DNA of 9,803 nt from an uncultured archaeon (lineage in GTDB: Archaea; Korarchaeota; Korarchaeia; Korarchaeales; Korarchaeaceae), in NCBI GenBank assembly GCA_938073845.1, contig CALJEO010000151.1:1-9803 (forward strand), read 5' to 3'. This document shows positions 1-6,026 of the stretch, piece by piece; positions within the stretch are counted from its first letter, which is position 1, and each line of letters begins with the position of its first letter. Under the pieces are notes generated by a model. The model worked only from the letters and a program-made list of their open reading frames with translations. It had not been told where the DNA came from and did not search any database. Position numbers and translations under genes: made by a program.

Positions 1-201
1 ATTGAGGAGGGAGGTCGCCCTCTCGGGGGAGATACCTAGCTTCAGGAGACAGAAGGCAACCCCCACGGGATCCTCTTTAGGATTACCTCCGAGTTCTTCC
101 TCCAAATATTCCATCAGCTCGGGATCTACAGCCTCCCAGTGTCCCGATATCATGAGGTGAAGCTGCCTCTCGGCTATTTCCGCTAGCCCATAGCTGGCCA
201 T
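1..201 (-). CDS. Hypothetical protein, N-terminal part (runs off left edge)
   Basis: I do not recognise this protein. On the minus strand an ATG at 201 opens a frame that stays open for 67 codons to the window edge, so only the N-terminus is visible. It begins MASYGLAEIAERQLHLMISG and is rich in Glu and Leu, with probable amphipathic helices and no signal peptide or membrane segment. It was found by translating the reverse strand by eye. The start is supported by a TATA-like box (complement of 221-230) centred about 25 bases upstream of the ATG, which would give a leaderless or nearly leaderless mRNA. Codon use (AGG for Arg, GAG for Glu, ATA for Ile) matches the neighbouring genes. It is divergent from trpB2. 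No function can be assigned from this fragment. Confidence 0.6.
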   Translation of the reverse strand, partial: MASYGLAEIAERQLHLMISGHWEAVDPELMEYLEEELGGNPKEDPVGVAFCLLKLGISPERATSLLN

Positions 202-220
202 CGATGCGGGTGAGAAATGT

Positions 221-230
221 GTAATAAAAA
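221..230 (-). promoter_or_regulatory. TATA-like box for the left-edge gene
   Basis: Read on the minus strand, the sequence is TTTTTATTAC. Its centre is about 25 bases from the ATG at 201, the normal archaeal TATA-to-start distance. Transcription would begin at or next to the start codon. This is inferred from position and composition only. Confidence 0.45.
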
Positions 231-323
231 TCTAGGTGGTGAGCTTCTTGTGGTCTCTCATCGCTTCATCAGAGCTCTTAGGGACCCCCATCTCAAGCAC
301 TGCAGATCTCGTTGCTGGGAACC

Positions 324-333
324 TTTTTAAATT
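324..333 (+). promoter_or_regulatory. trpB: TATA-like box for the trpB2 transcript
   Basis: TTTTTAAATT is the only good A/T box on the plus strand between the left gene and trpB2. A box here predicts transcription starting near 352-355. The first well-placed ribosome site on that RNA would be GGAGGTG at 360-366, ahead of the mini-ORF at 372. The trpB2 ATG lies about 135 bases downstream, so trpB2 would have an unusually long leader for this window, where most genes look leaderless or nearly so. Confidence 0.4.
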
Positions 334-371
334 GTGGTGAAGGTGACCCCTCACCTCTCGGAGGTGCGAGC

Positions 372-395
372 ATGGGGGATCTAGTTTGGCTCTGA
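372..395 (+). other. Candidate 7-codon mini-ORF in the trpB2 leader
   Basis: ATG at 372 is preceded by a full GGAGGTG (360-366) with a 5-base gap, and encodes MGDLVWL followed by TGA (393-395). It contains one Trp codon and sits in the predicted leader of a tryptophan-synthase-related gene. The strong, well-spaced ribosome site is the main support. It could be a leader peptide, the start of a longer small protein entered by a +1 shift (the frame from 385 to 495 is open), or chance. Nothing shows that it is translated. Confidence 0.25.
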
Positions 396-472
396 GGTCT
401 TCTCCCTCTCCCTGATCATAGTTCAGAGGTCCTTGGATGAGGAGATCGATGCCAGGATCTCGGCACTTGAGC

Positions 473-481
473 GAGGAGGTG
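473..481 (+). promoter_or_regulatory. trpB: Shine-Dalgarno site of trpB2
   Basis: GAGGAGGTG ends 7-8 bases before the ATG at 489. An in-frame TGA at 468-470 leaves 489 as the only reasonable start codon, so this site fixes the N-terminus of TrpB2. Confidence 0.7.
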
Positions 482-488
482 GTTACCA

Positions 489-1772
489 ATGCTGAGAGTA
501 GATCTACAGAAGGACGAAATCCCCAAGTACTGGTACAATATAGTCTCGGACCTTCCCGATCTCCCTCCACCGATCCATCCAGCCACCAAGGAGCCGTTGG
601 GTCCGAAGGACTTCTACCCCCTGTTCCCTGAGGAATGCGTCAATCAGGAGTTCTCTAAGGAGAAGCGTATAGCGATACCGGAGGAGCTCAGGGAGTTTTA
701 CCTGAGGATAGGGAGGCCAACACCTCTCTATAGAGCTAAGAGGCTGGAGGAGCGTTTAGGGACTCCGGCTAGGATATACTACAAGAGGGAGGATGTATCA
801 CCGACAGGAAGTCACAAGTTGAACACAGCACTTGCCCAGGCTTTCTACGCAGCTAAGGAGGGTCTGGAGTACTTGACGACCGAAACGGGAGCGGGGCAGT
901 GGGGAAGCGCCCTCTCTTACGCTACCATGATGATGGGAATAAGAGCCCTTGTCTTCATGGTGAGGATCTCCTACTTACAGAAGCCATATAGGAAGCTCGT
1001 CATGAAGCTCTACGGCGCTGAAGTAGTCCCCTCACCGAGCGACAGGACGGAAGTTGGTAGGAGGTACCTTGAGAGGGATCCTGAGCATCCGGGGTCCCTA
1101 GGAATAGCTATAAGTGAGGCTATAGAGGCCGCTATGAGGGATGAGAGGGCGAAGTACTCGCTGGGAAGTGTCCTTAATCACGTGCTTCTGCATCAAACGA
1201 TAATAGGTTTGGAGGCCAAGAAACAGCTCGAGAGTATAGGGGAGAAGCCAGACGTACTAATAGGGTGCGTCGGCGGAGGGAGTAACTTTGCTGGCTTCAC
1301 TTTCCCATTCGTGGAGGAGGTCCTATCGGGCAAGGAGGACTACGAGGTCATCGCTGTCGAGCCCTCCACTGTCCCATCACTGACGGAGGGCGAGTACAGG
1401 TATGACTTCGGTGATACCGCGGGAGTCACGCCCCTGCTGATGATGTATACGCTAGGTCACGATTTCATACCCCCGCCGATCCACGCCGGTGGCCTGAGGT
1501 ACCACGGTGCCGCCCCCACGGTGAGCCTGCTGAAGCATAGAGGTGTGATAAGGTCCGTGAAGTACACACAGGAGGAGGTTTTCGAGGCTGGTAGACTCTT
1601 CGCAAGGACTGAAGGGCTGATTCCAGCACCTGAGACGAATCATGCAATCAAGGCAGCGATAGATGAGGCAATGAAAGCCAAAAAGGTTGGTGAGAGTAAG
1701 GTCATTGCCCTCAACTTCTCGGGACATGGACTACTGGATCTGAGGGGATACGAGGATGTCCTCAGGCTATGA
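489..1772 (+). CDS. trpB: Tryptophan synthase beta chain, TrpB2 type
   Basis: A cytoplasmic PLP enzyme of the TrpB2 (TrpB-related) group, expected to condense serine with indole to give tryptophan. TrpB2 proteins act with little or no help from TrpA and may salvage indole or deaminate serine. The 427 residues fit the TrpB2 length and exceed classical TrpB1. Visible signatures are RPTPL (76-80), the PLP-lysine motif GSHKLN (K110), ETGAGQWG (132-139, whose Glu matches the catalytic Glu of TrpB), the phosphate-binding GGGSN (262-266), PETNHA (381-386) and SGHG (411-414). The long N-terminal extension containing the [21 protein letters not shown] segment is typical of TrpB2. The start at 489 is fixed by an upstream stop and a strong ribosome site. 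No trpA or other trp gene is visible, so it appears to be a stand-alone copy. It converges with the carbamate kinase gene with only 14 bases between the stops. Confidence 0.93.
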   Translation: MLRVDLQKDEIPKYWYNIVSDLPDLPPPIHPATKEPLGPKDFYPLFPEECVNQEFSKEKRIAIPEELREFYLRIGRPTPLYRAKRLEERLGTPARIYYKREDVSPTGSHKLNTALAQAFYAAKEGLEYLTTETGAGQWGSALSYATMMMGIRALVFMVRISYLQKPYRKLVMKLYGAEVVPSPSDRTEVGRRYLERDPEHPGSLGIAISEAIEAAMRDERAKYSLGSVLNHVLLHQTIIGLEAKKQLESIGEKPDVLIGCVGGGSNFAGFTFPFVEEVLSGKEDYEVIAVEPSTVPSLTEGEYRYDFGDTAGVTPLLMMYTLGHDFIPPPIHAGGLRYHGAAPTVSLLKHRGVIRSVKYTQEEVFEAGRLFARTEGLIPAPETNHAIKAAIDEAMKAKKVGESKVIALNFSGHGLLDLRGYEDVLRL

Positions 1773-1796
1773 ACAATTTTCACTCATCACCTTTTT
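1773..1796. terminator. Shared T-rich convergent termination region
   Basis: The 14 bases between the trpB2 stop and the carbamate kinase stop, plus the next few bases, carry T runs on the plus strand (TTTT at 1777-1780 and TTTTT at 1792-1796). Archaeal termination often uses U tracts without a hairpin, so these could end the trpB2 transcript inside the 3' end of the opposing gene. There is no obvious matching U tract for the minus strand. Confidence 0.35.
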
Positions 1797-2725
1797 GATA
1801 CTATCCTGGTCCCGGTCTTCCCATCTAGGGCCTCCACAGCCTTATCCAAGCTTGTTATTATCGCAACCTTGCCCGTCCGCTCGACGAACCTGATCGCTGC
1901 CAGCACCTTGGGACCCATGTTCCCCGGGGGGAAGTGCCCTTCCTCATAGTACCTCTTGGCCTCGTCCAGGCTTATCGTGTCCAGAAAAATCTGATTCTCC
2001 TTCTTGAAGTTCACAGCCACTCTCTCCACGTCCGTGAGTATCATGAACAGCTCAGAGCCCAGGGAGGAAGCCAACCTCTCCCCTGCTAAGTCCTTATCTA
2101 TGACGGCATCTATTCCCTCAAGCTCCTCCTCATCTACCACGGGTATTCCCCCTCCGCCGGATGCTATCACTATTATCCCGGCATTCACCATCCTCCTTAC
2201 GGCCTCTATCTCCACCTGCCCTATGGGATCTGGCGAGGGAACCACCCTCCTCCATCCCTTACCCACGTCGTACTTCATCACCCAACCCAGCTTGTCCCTT
2301 TCCCTAGCTTCCTCCTCACTGTACCAAGGTCCTATGAACTTGGTGGGGTTCCTGAAGGCTTGATCCTTCCTATCCACCAGGACCTGCGTTACGACAGTAG
2401 CTACAGGCATATCGATGCCCGCTCTCCTCAACTCGTTGATGAGGGACTGCTGGATCATGTAACCTATCAGTCCCTGGCTCATGGCGCCGCATGCGTGAAG
2501 GGGCATCGGTGGGACTTGAGATGCCCCGGCCTCTTGCTGAAGCAGTATCGCACCCACCTGCGGGCCGTTCCCGTGTGTTATAACTACTTTATACCCTCTC
2601 CTTATCAACTCGACTATCTGCCTCGCGGTCACTCTCGCGTTAGCTAGCTGCTCCTCGAAGGTCCCCCTCTGCCCGTACTGGAGTAGGGCATTACCGCCCA
2701 GGGCTATGGTGACTATGTCACTCAT
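1787..2725 (-). CDS. arcC: Carbamate kinase
   Basis: An amino-acid-kinase-fold cytoplasmic enzyme that interconverts carbamoyl phosphate + ADP with ATP + carbamate. The 312 residues are the usual length. Family motifs appear in order: ALGGNAL (8-14), HGNGPQVG (51-58), SQGLIGY (83-89), RRVVPSPDP (159-167), ASGGGGIPV (188-196), DKDLA (210-214), LTDVE (230-234) and GNMGPKV (268-274). I chose ATG 2725, which gives the canonical MSDIVTIALGGNAL start. The frame stays open to 2839, but that extension would run into the upstream carbamoyltransferase gene and has no family features. A GAGGGG ribosome site precedes 2725. The gene lies 41 bases downstream of the carbamoyltransferase on the same strand, which fits citrulline/ornithine catabolism or the anabolic use of carbamate kinase seen in some hyperthermophilic archaea. 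A TATA-like box in the gap suggests an additional promoter. Confidence 0.95.
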   Translation of the reverse strand: MSDIVTIALGGNALLQYGQRGTFEEQLANARVTARQIVELIRRGYKVVITHGNGPQVGAILLQQEAGASQVPPMPLHACGAMSQGLIGYMIQQSLINELRRAGIDMPVATVVTQVLVDRKDQAFRNPTKFIGPWYSEEEARERDKLGWVMKYDVGKGWRRVVPSPDPIGQVEIEAVRRMVNAGIIVIASGGGGIPVVDEEELEGIDAVIDKDLAGERLASSLGSELFMILTDVERVAVNFKKENQIFLDTISLDEAKRYYEEGHFPPGNMGPKVLAAIRFVERTGKVAIITSLDKAVEALDGKTGTRIVSKR

Positions 2726-2746
2726 AGGTCTTCCCCTCAAGTAAGG

Positions 2747-2757
2747 ATAAAAATATT
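2747..2757 (-). promoter_or_regulatory. arcC: TATA-like box ahead of carbamate kinase
   Basis: On the minus strand this reads AATATTTTTAT, centred about 27 bases upstream of the carbamate kinase ATG at 2725. A transcript from here would be essentially leaderless. A read-through transcript from the upstream gene would also contain the GAGGGG ribosome site (2733-2738). This is inferred from sequence only. Confidence 0.4.
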
Positions 2758-2766
2758 TTGAAGAAG

Positions 2767-3705
2767 TTATATTAAAGCTGCTAAAATAGCGGCCTCCGTC
2801 CAAAGCCTGTTCTCGGCCTGGTCGAACACGACGGACCACCTACCCTCTATCACCTCCTCCGTCATCTCATTCCCCCTGTAAGCTGGCAAGCAGTGCATGA
2901 ATATCGCGTGCTCCTTGGCCAGTCCCATCACCTCAGGGGTAACCGTGAAAGGAGCGAAGTCCTCCTTCCTCTTGTCCTTAGTCTCCTCCGGTTTGCCCAT
3001 GCTCCACCAGGTATTAGCGTAGACTATATCGGCACCCTTAACGGCCTCCCTCAGATCGTGAACTATCTCCAGCCTCGTCCCCCTCCTGGCTGCCTCCCTC
3101 TCACCGAACTTCCATATCTCCTCTATCGGCTCATAGCCCCTGGGAACAGCGAGCAGGAGATCCATATCGAAGAGGGGAGCCGTGGCTATCAGGGAGTGGG
3201 CTACGTTCCACACATCCCCTGTGTAGACCATCTTGAGGCCCTCCCATCTTCCGAACTTCTCCTTTATCGTCATGAGATCAGCTAAGGCTTGGCAAGGATG
3301 CTCCTCATCCGAGAGGGCATTTATGACCGGATTCCTCATGTAATTAGCGTACTCCACGATCTCCTCCTGCCCAAATGTCCTTATGACGAGGGCATCATAG
3401 TACCTATCCAAGACCCTGGCCGTATCCTTCACGGGCTCCCCCCTCTGGAGCTGAAGCTCGTCCGGTCTCATGTAAACGGAGAACCCTCCCAACCTGAAGA
3501 CCGCTGCTTGGAATGAGTTCCTAGTCCTGGTGGATGGTTTCTTGAAAAGAAGGGCTACCGATTTGCCCTCCAGAGGTTTCACGCGAATTCCAGAGTACCA
3601 CATCCTCTTCAGATCCATCGATATCTGGATCAGGTACTCCAACTCCTCCCTCGTGTAATCCCTGGTCGTTATATAATCCCTCCCCCTCAGGTTGAACAGG
3701 GCCAT
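2767..3705 (-). CDS. argF: Ornithine-carbamoyltransferase-family enzyme
   Basis: A member of the aspartate/ornithine carbamoyltransferase family, most like ornithine carbamoyltransferase (carbamoyl phosphate + ornithine to citrulline + phosphate, or the reverse in catabolism). The 312 residues are the family's usual length. The N-terminal carbamoyl-phosphate domain has KPSTRTR (56-62) and HPCQ (136-139). The C-terminal domain has GDVWNVAHS (163-171), the WSMG ornithine loop (234-237), HCLPAYRG (271-278) and FDQAENR (294-300). Two positions differ from typical OTCs. GDGNN is usual where this has GDVWN, and the Asp before the TW/VW-x-SMG loop, which contacts the ornithine amino group in known OTCs, is Asn (N231). 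The carbamoyl-phosphate side is intact, so an altered amino-acid substrate cannot be excluded. ATG 3705 is preceded by GGGGTGATC. The gene is divergent from the amino-acid importer and upstream of carbamate kinase. Confidence 0.85.
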   Translation of the reverse strand: MALFNLRGRDYITTRDYTREELEYLIQISMDLKRMWYSGIRVKPLEGKSVALLFKKPSTRTRNSFQAAVFRLGGFSVYMRPDELQLQRGEPVKDTARVLDRYYDALVIRTFGQEEIVEYANYMRNPVINALSDEEHPCQALADLMTIKEKFGRWEGLKMVYTGDVWNVAHSLIATAPLFDMDLLLAVPRGYEPIEEIWKFGEREAARRGTRLEIVHDLREAVKGADIVYANTWWSMGKPEETKDKRKEDFAPFTVTPEVMGLAKEHAIFMHCLPAYRGNEMTEEVIEGRWSVVFDQAENRLWTEAAILAALI

Positions 3706-3734
3706 TCGATCACCCCGTGATGTATAGCAATCAA

Positions 3735-3745
3735 TTTAAAAAATT
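3735..3745 (-). promoter_or_regulatory. argF: TATA-like box for the carbamoyltransferase-carbamate kinase pair
   Basis: The minus strand reads AATTTTTTAAA, centred about 34 bases upstream of the ATG at 3705. The predicted start of transcription is near 3713, giving a leader of roughly 8 bases. This box and the binding-protein box at 3814-3823 lie about 80 bases apart in the divergent spacer. Confidence 0.45.
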
Positions 3746-3813
3746 TCTGTTTGGATACGAGGCCACGATCGACCCGAGTCAGCCGCTACTCTGTTCAGAA
3801 GAGGAACGATATC

Positions 3814-3823
3814 CTTATATTTA
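3814..3823 (+). promoter_or_regulatory. livK: TATA-like box for the liv importer operon
   Basis: CTTATATTTA fits an archaeal TATA box and predicts transcription starting near 3844. That is about 10 bases ahead of the chosen ATG at 3855, and downstream of every alternative upstream start of the binding-protein frame. This is the main reason for rejecting the longer frame starting at 3717. Confidence 0.55.
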
Positions 3824-3854
3824 TCTTGTAATATCGCATGGGCTCGGCGGTACC

Positions 3855-5066
3855 ATGCCCGTGAGTAGGAACCTCCTAATCGGATTGGTGGCTGTTATCG
3901 CCATCGTGGTGATAGCAGCGCTTCTTTTAACCATGCGACCCATCGGACCCGCTGGTGAGGAGACCGTCAAGATAGGGCTCATAGCACCACTAACCGGATC
4001 CCTGGCGGAGCACGGGTTGGATATGAAACAGGCAGCGATTCTGGCTGTTGAGGAGATAAACTCGAAGGGAGGTATTTTAGGAAAGAAGATAGAGCTAGTC
4101 ATAGAGGATACCGCCTGCAAGGCCGATCTAGCCACGGCTGCGGTCCAGAAGATGATAACTCAGGACAATGTTTACGCTGTAGTGGGCGAGTACTGCTCAA
4201 CGGTAACCTTAGCGGTTCAACCGGCCTTGATGGAGAGCAAGAAACTGCTATTGGTCCCCGTATCAGTGGCCACTAAGATAACTGAGCAGGGATACAAGTA
4301 CACGGCCAGGAGCTGCGCCAACCAGTGGATGCAGACCACTCAGCACGCTGACTTCATAGCCGAGCACTTGAAGCCAAGGACAGCAGCTATGCTCGGTGTA
4401 AACGATGACTACGGGAGGGAGGGTCTAAAGATATGGGGAGATCGCGTGAAGGAGAAGGGTGTGAGGATAGTTGCGGAGGAATACTTTGATCCTGGGACAA
4501 CGGATTTCACCCCGCAGCTCTCAAAGATAAAGGCCGCAGATCCTGATATCATATTCGTGGTCGCCAACATAAGGGATGCCGCCAACATACTCAAGCAGGC
4601 GCATGAGATAGGGCTTTACAAACAATTCAGCATGCTAGGAGGTGTGACAAGTGAGGAGTTCCTCCAACTAGCTGGGGATGATGCCTTAGGATTAGTTCAC
4701 GTCAGTTACTTCGAGCCGACCTCCAAGAGACCAGTTGCTCAGGAGTTCGTTCAGAAGTTCGTTCAGAAGTGGAACAGGATGCCTGCTATGTACTCAGCTG
4801 GCGTGTGGGATGCCTTCATGACCTTAAAATATGCCGTTGAGAGTGCGGGAACCTGGGACGTCGATAAGGTGGCTGATGCGATAAGGAAGGTGAGATTTGA
4901 GGGAGCCCAGGGGACGATCTACTACAATGAGAAGGGCCAAGCCCAGACGAAGGTCCTACTGGTACAAGTGCAAAAGGTTGATGGGAAGCTGAGGAGAGTG
5001 ATACTCTACCCGGAGTCGGATAAGGAGGGGGTGTACATACCTCCGGAGAGGCTCTGGGGCAGCTAA
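3855..5066 (+). CDS. livK: Branched-chain amino-acid ABC transporter substrate-binding protein
   Basis: The extracytoplasmic receptor of a LivK/type-I periplasmic-binding-protein importer, which binds amino acids (leucine/isoleucine/valine or related) and delivers them to the LivHM permease. From ATG 3855 it has 403 residues. An Arg-led hydrophobic helix (about 7-26) is a signal anchor; there is no lipobox Cys. The mature protein opens with VKIGLIAPLTGSLAEHG (38-54), a classic type-I start, followed by EEINSKGGILGKKIEL (66-81) and DDYGREG (184-190). C88 and C114 are spaced much like the disulfide pair of LivJ. The longer frame back to 3717 would cross the TATA box and place 46 polar residues before the membrane helix, so it is rejected. 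A 12-base tandem duplication gives FVQKFVQK at 298-305. It is the first gene of the operon, 50 bases before livH. The exact ligand is unknown. Confidence 0.9.
   Translation: MPVSRNLLIGLVAVIAIVVIAALLLTMRPIGPAGEETVKIGLIAPLTGSLAEHGLDMKQAAILAVEEINSKGGILGKKIELVIEDTACKADLATAAVQKMITQDNVYAVVGEYCSTVTLAVQPALMESKKLLLVPVSVATKITEQGYKYTARSCANQWMQTTQHADFIAEHLKPRTAAMLGVNDDYGREGLKIWGDRVKEKGVRIVAEEYFDPGTTDFTPQLSKIKAADPDIIFVVANIRDAANILKQAHEIGLYKQFSMLGGVTSEEFLQLAGDDALGLVHVSYFEPTSKRPVAQEFVQKFVQKWNRMPAMYSAGVWDAFMTLKYAVESAGTWDVDKVADAIRKVRFEGAQGTIYYNEKGQAQTKVLLVQVQKVDGKLRRVILYPESDKEGVYIPPERLWGS
4744..4770 (+). repeat. 12-base tandem repeat within the binding-protein gene
   Basis: The unit AGTTCGTTCAGA occurs twice in perfect tandem (4744-4755 and 4756-4767) plus three further bases. 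It keeps the frame and encodes FVQKFVQK in a surface-type helix. The copies are identical at the DNA level, which suggests a recent slippage duplication. Confidence 0.8.
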
Positions 5067-5070
5067 ACCC

Positions 5071-5088
5071 ACTATTTATTTTTTCCCA
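5071..5088 (+). promoter_or_regulatory. T-rich element between binding protein and permease genes
   Basis: The 50-base gap after the binding-protein stop holds ACTATTTATTTTTTCCC. It can be read as an archaeal U-tract terminator, which would cause partial termination and leave more binding protein than permease. It can also be read as a TATA-like box driving livH, with a predicted start near 5103. Sequence alone does not separate the two readings. Confidence 0.35.
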
Positions 5089-5116
5089 TCTCTCGTCGAG
5101 GAGGTGTGAACCGAGC

Positions 5117-6025
5117 ATGCAGCCCACGCTCTTCATAGAGCAGACGATCCTCGGTCTCATGATGGGAGGGATATACGCCGCGGTAGGTGTAGGCTTAACA
5201 ATGATATTTGGGGTGATGAGACTCAGTAACTTCGCCCACGGAGAGTTCTACATGCTCGGAGCGTTCCTCACATATGCTTTAGTCATGGCACTGGGTGGTG
5301 ATCCCTACCTACTAGCACCTCTCTCAGCGATAGCGGTCGGGCTCGTAGGTATAGCGCTCAATAAACTGGTGTTCCTCTCGCTTTATAAGGAGCTTAGGGA
5401 AGCTAAAGGAGCAGCAGCGTTCTTCTTCCAGGATCTTAGGTTCATCATGCTGACAATAGGTCTCTCGATACTGCTCGTGGATCTAGCCCTGGTTGTGTGG
5501 GGACCCATCCCAATCGCGATACCCAGTGTATTCACTTCCCACATAGTAAGGCTACCGGGTGGGCTCTCGTTCTCGTTAGCTAGGATAATGGCTTTCATCG
5601 TCGCTACGATATCGCTAATAGTCCTTTACACATTTCTGAAGATAACTAAAACTGGAAAAGCCATTAGGGCGACGTCCCAGAATCCATCTGCTGCCGCCCT
5701 GGTTGGAATCAACACTTACAGGATTTACGATGTCACGATGTTCATATCCACCAGTCTCGCTGCTCTTTCCGGGAGCATTCTGGGACCCATCTATAACGTC
5801 TACCCTACGATGGGGTTAGATGTAGTCGCTAAGGCCTTCGTTGTCGTTATAACGGGGGGTATGGGCAACTTGATGGGTAGCATTCTGGCTGGGTTTCTCA
5901 TAGGATTGGCTGAGAGTTGGGGAGGCCTGTTCTTCGGAACTGAGTACAGGCAGGTCGTGGCGTTCTTGATAATGATCCTAGTACTTTGGTTCAGGCCTCG
6001 AGGGATACTGGGAGGGAGGAGCTGA
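5117..6025 (+). CDS. livH: Branched-chain amino-acid ABC transporter permease LivH
   Basis: An integral membrane subunit of a Liv-type importer (BPD_transp_2 family), forming the translocation path with LivM. It has 302 residues and about eight hydrophobic segments. Family landmarks are MIFGVMRLSNFAHGEFYMLG (29-48), the cytoplasmic EAA-like loop GKAIRATSQNPSAAALVGIN (180-199) that docks on the ATPases, the loop GGMGNLMGSILAG (247-259) and the C-terminal RPRGILGG (293-300). A somewhat polar insert around 90-108 precedes a membrane segment. The start at 5117 is supported by GAGGAGGTG (5098-5106), a slightly long 10 bases upstream. The gene ends one base before the livM ATG, so the two are probably translationally coupled. 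Confidence 0.94.
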   Translation: MQPTLFIEQTILGLMMGGIYAAVGVGLTMIFGVMRLSNFAHGEFYMLGAFLTYALVMALGGDPYLLAPLSAIAVGLVGIALNKLVFLSLYKELREAKGAAAFFFQDLRFIMLTIGLSILLVDLALVVWGPIPIAIPSVFTSHIVRLPGGLSFSLARIMAFIVATISLIVLYTFLKITKTGKAIRATSQNPSAAALVGINTYRIYDVTMFISTSLAALSGSILGPIYNVYPTMGLDVVAKAFVVVITGGMGNLMGSILAGFLIGLAESWGGLFFGTEYRQVVAFLIMILVLWFRPRGILGGRS

Positions 6026-6026
6026 A

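Noticed and set aside
141..162. Possible regulatory elements within the left-edge gene
   Set aside because: The segment is explained as coding sequence on the minus strand and shows no separate signal.
232..570. Open frame on the minus strand across the trpB2 leader and 5' end
   Set aside because: It overlaps a clearly real trpB2, has no family signature, and its composition follows the codon pattern of the opposite strand. No ribosome site or TATA box precedes it.
437..631. Plus-strand open frame starting before trpB2
   Set aside because: It is in a different phase across trpB2 coding sequence, and its Ser/Pro-rich content is what an out-of-frame reading of this gene gives.
2726..2839. N-terminal extension of carbamate kinase
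   Set aside because: It would overlap the end of the carbamoyltransferase gene and lacks any family feature. MSDIVTIALGGNAL at 2725 is the canonical start.
3717..3854. N-terminal extension of the substrate-binding protein
   Set aside because: The stretch contains the likely TATA box, would put a polar segment ahead of the signal anchor, and resembles promoter DNA.
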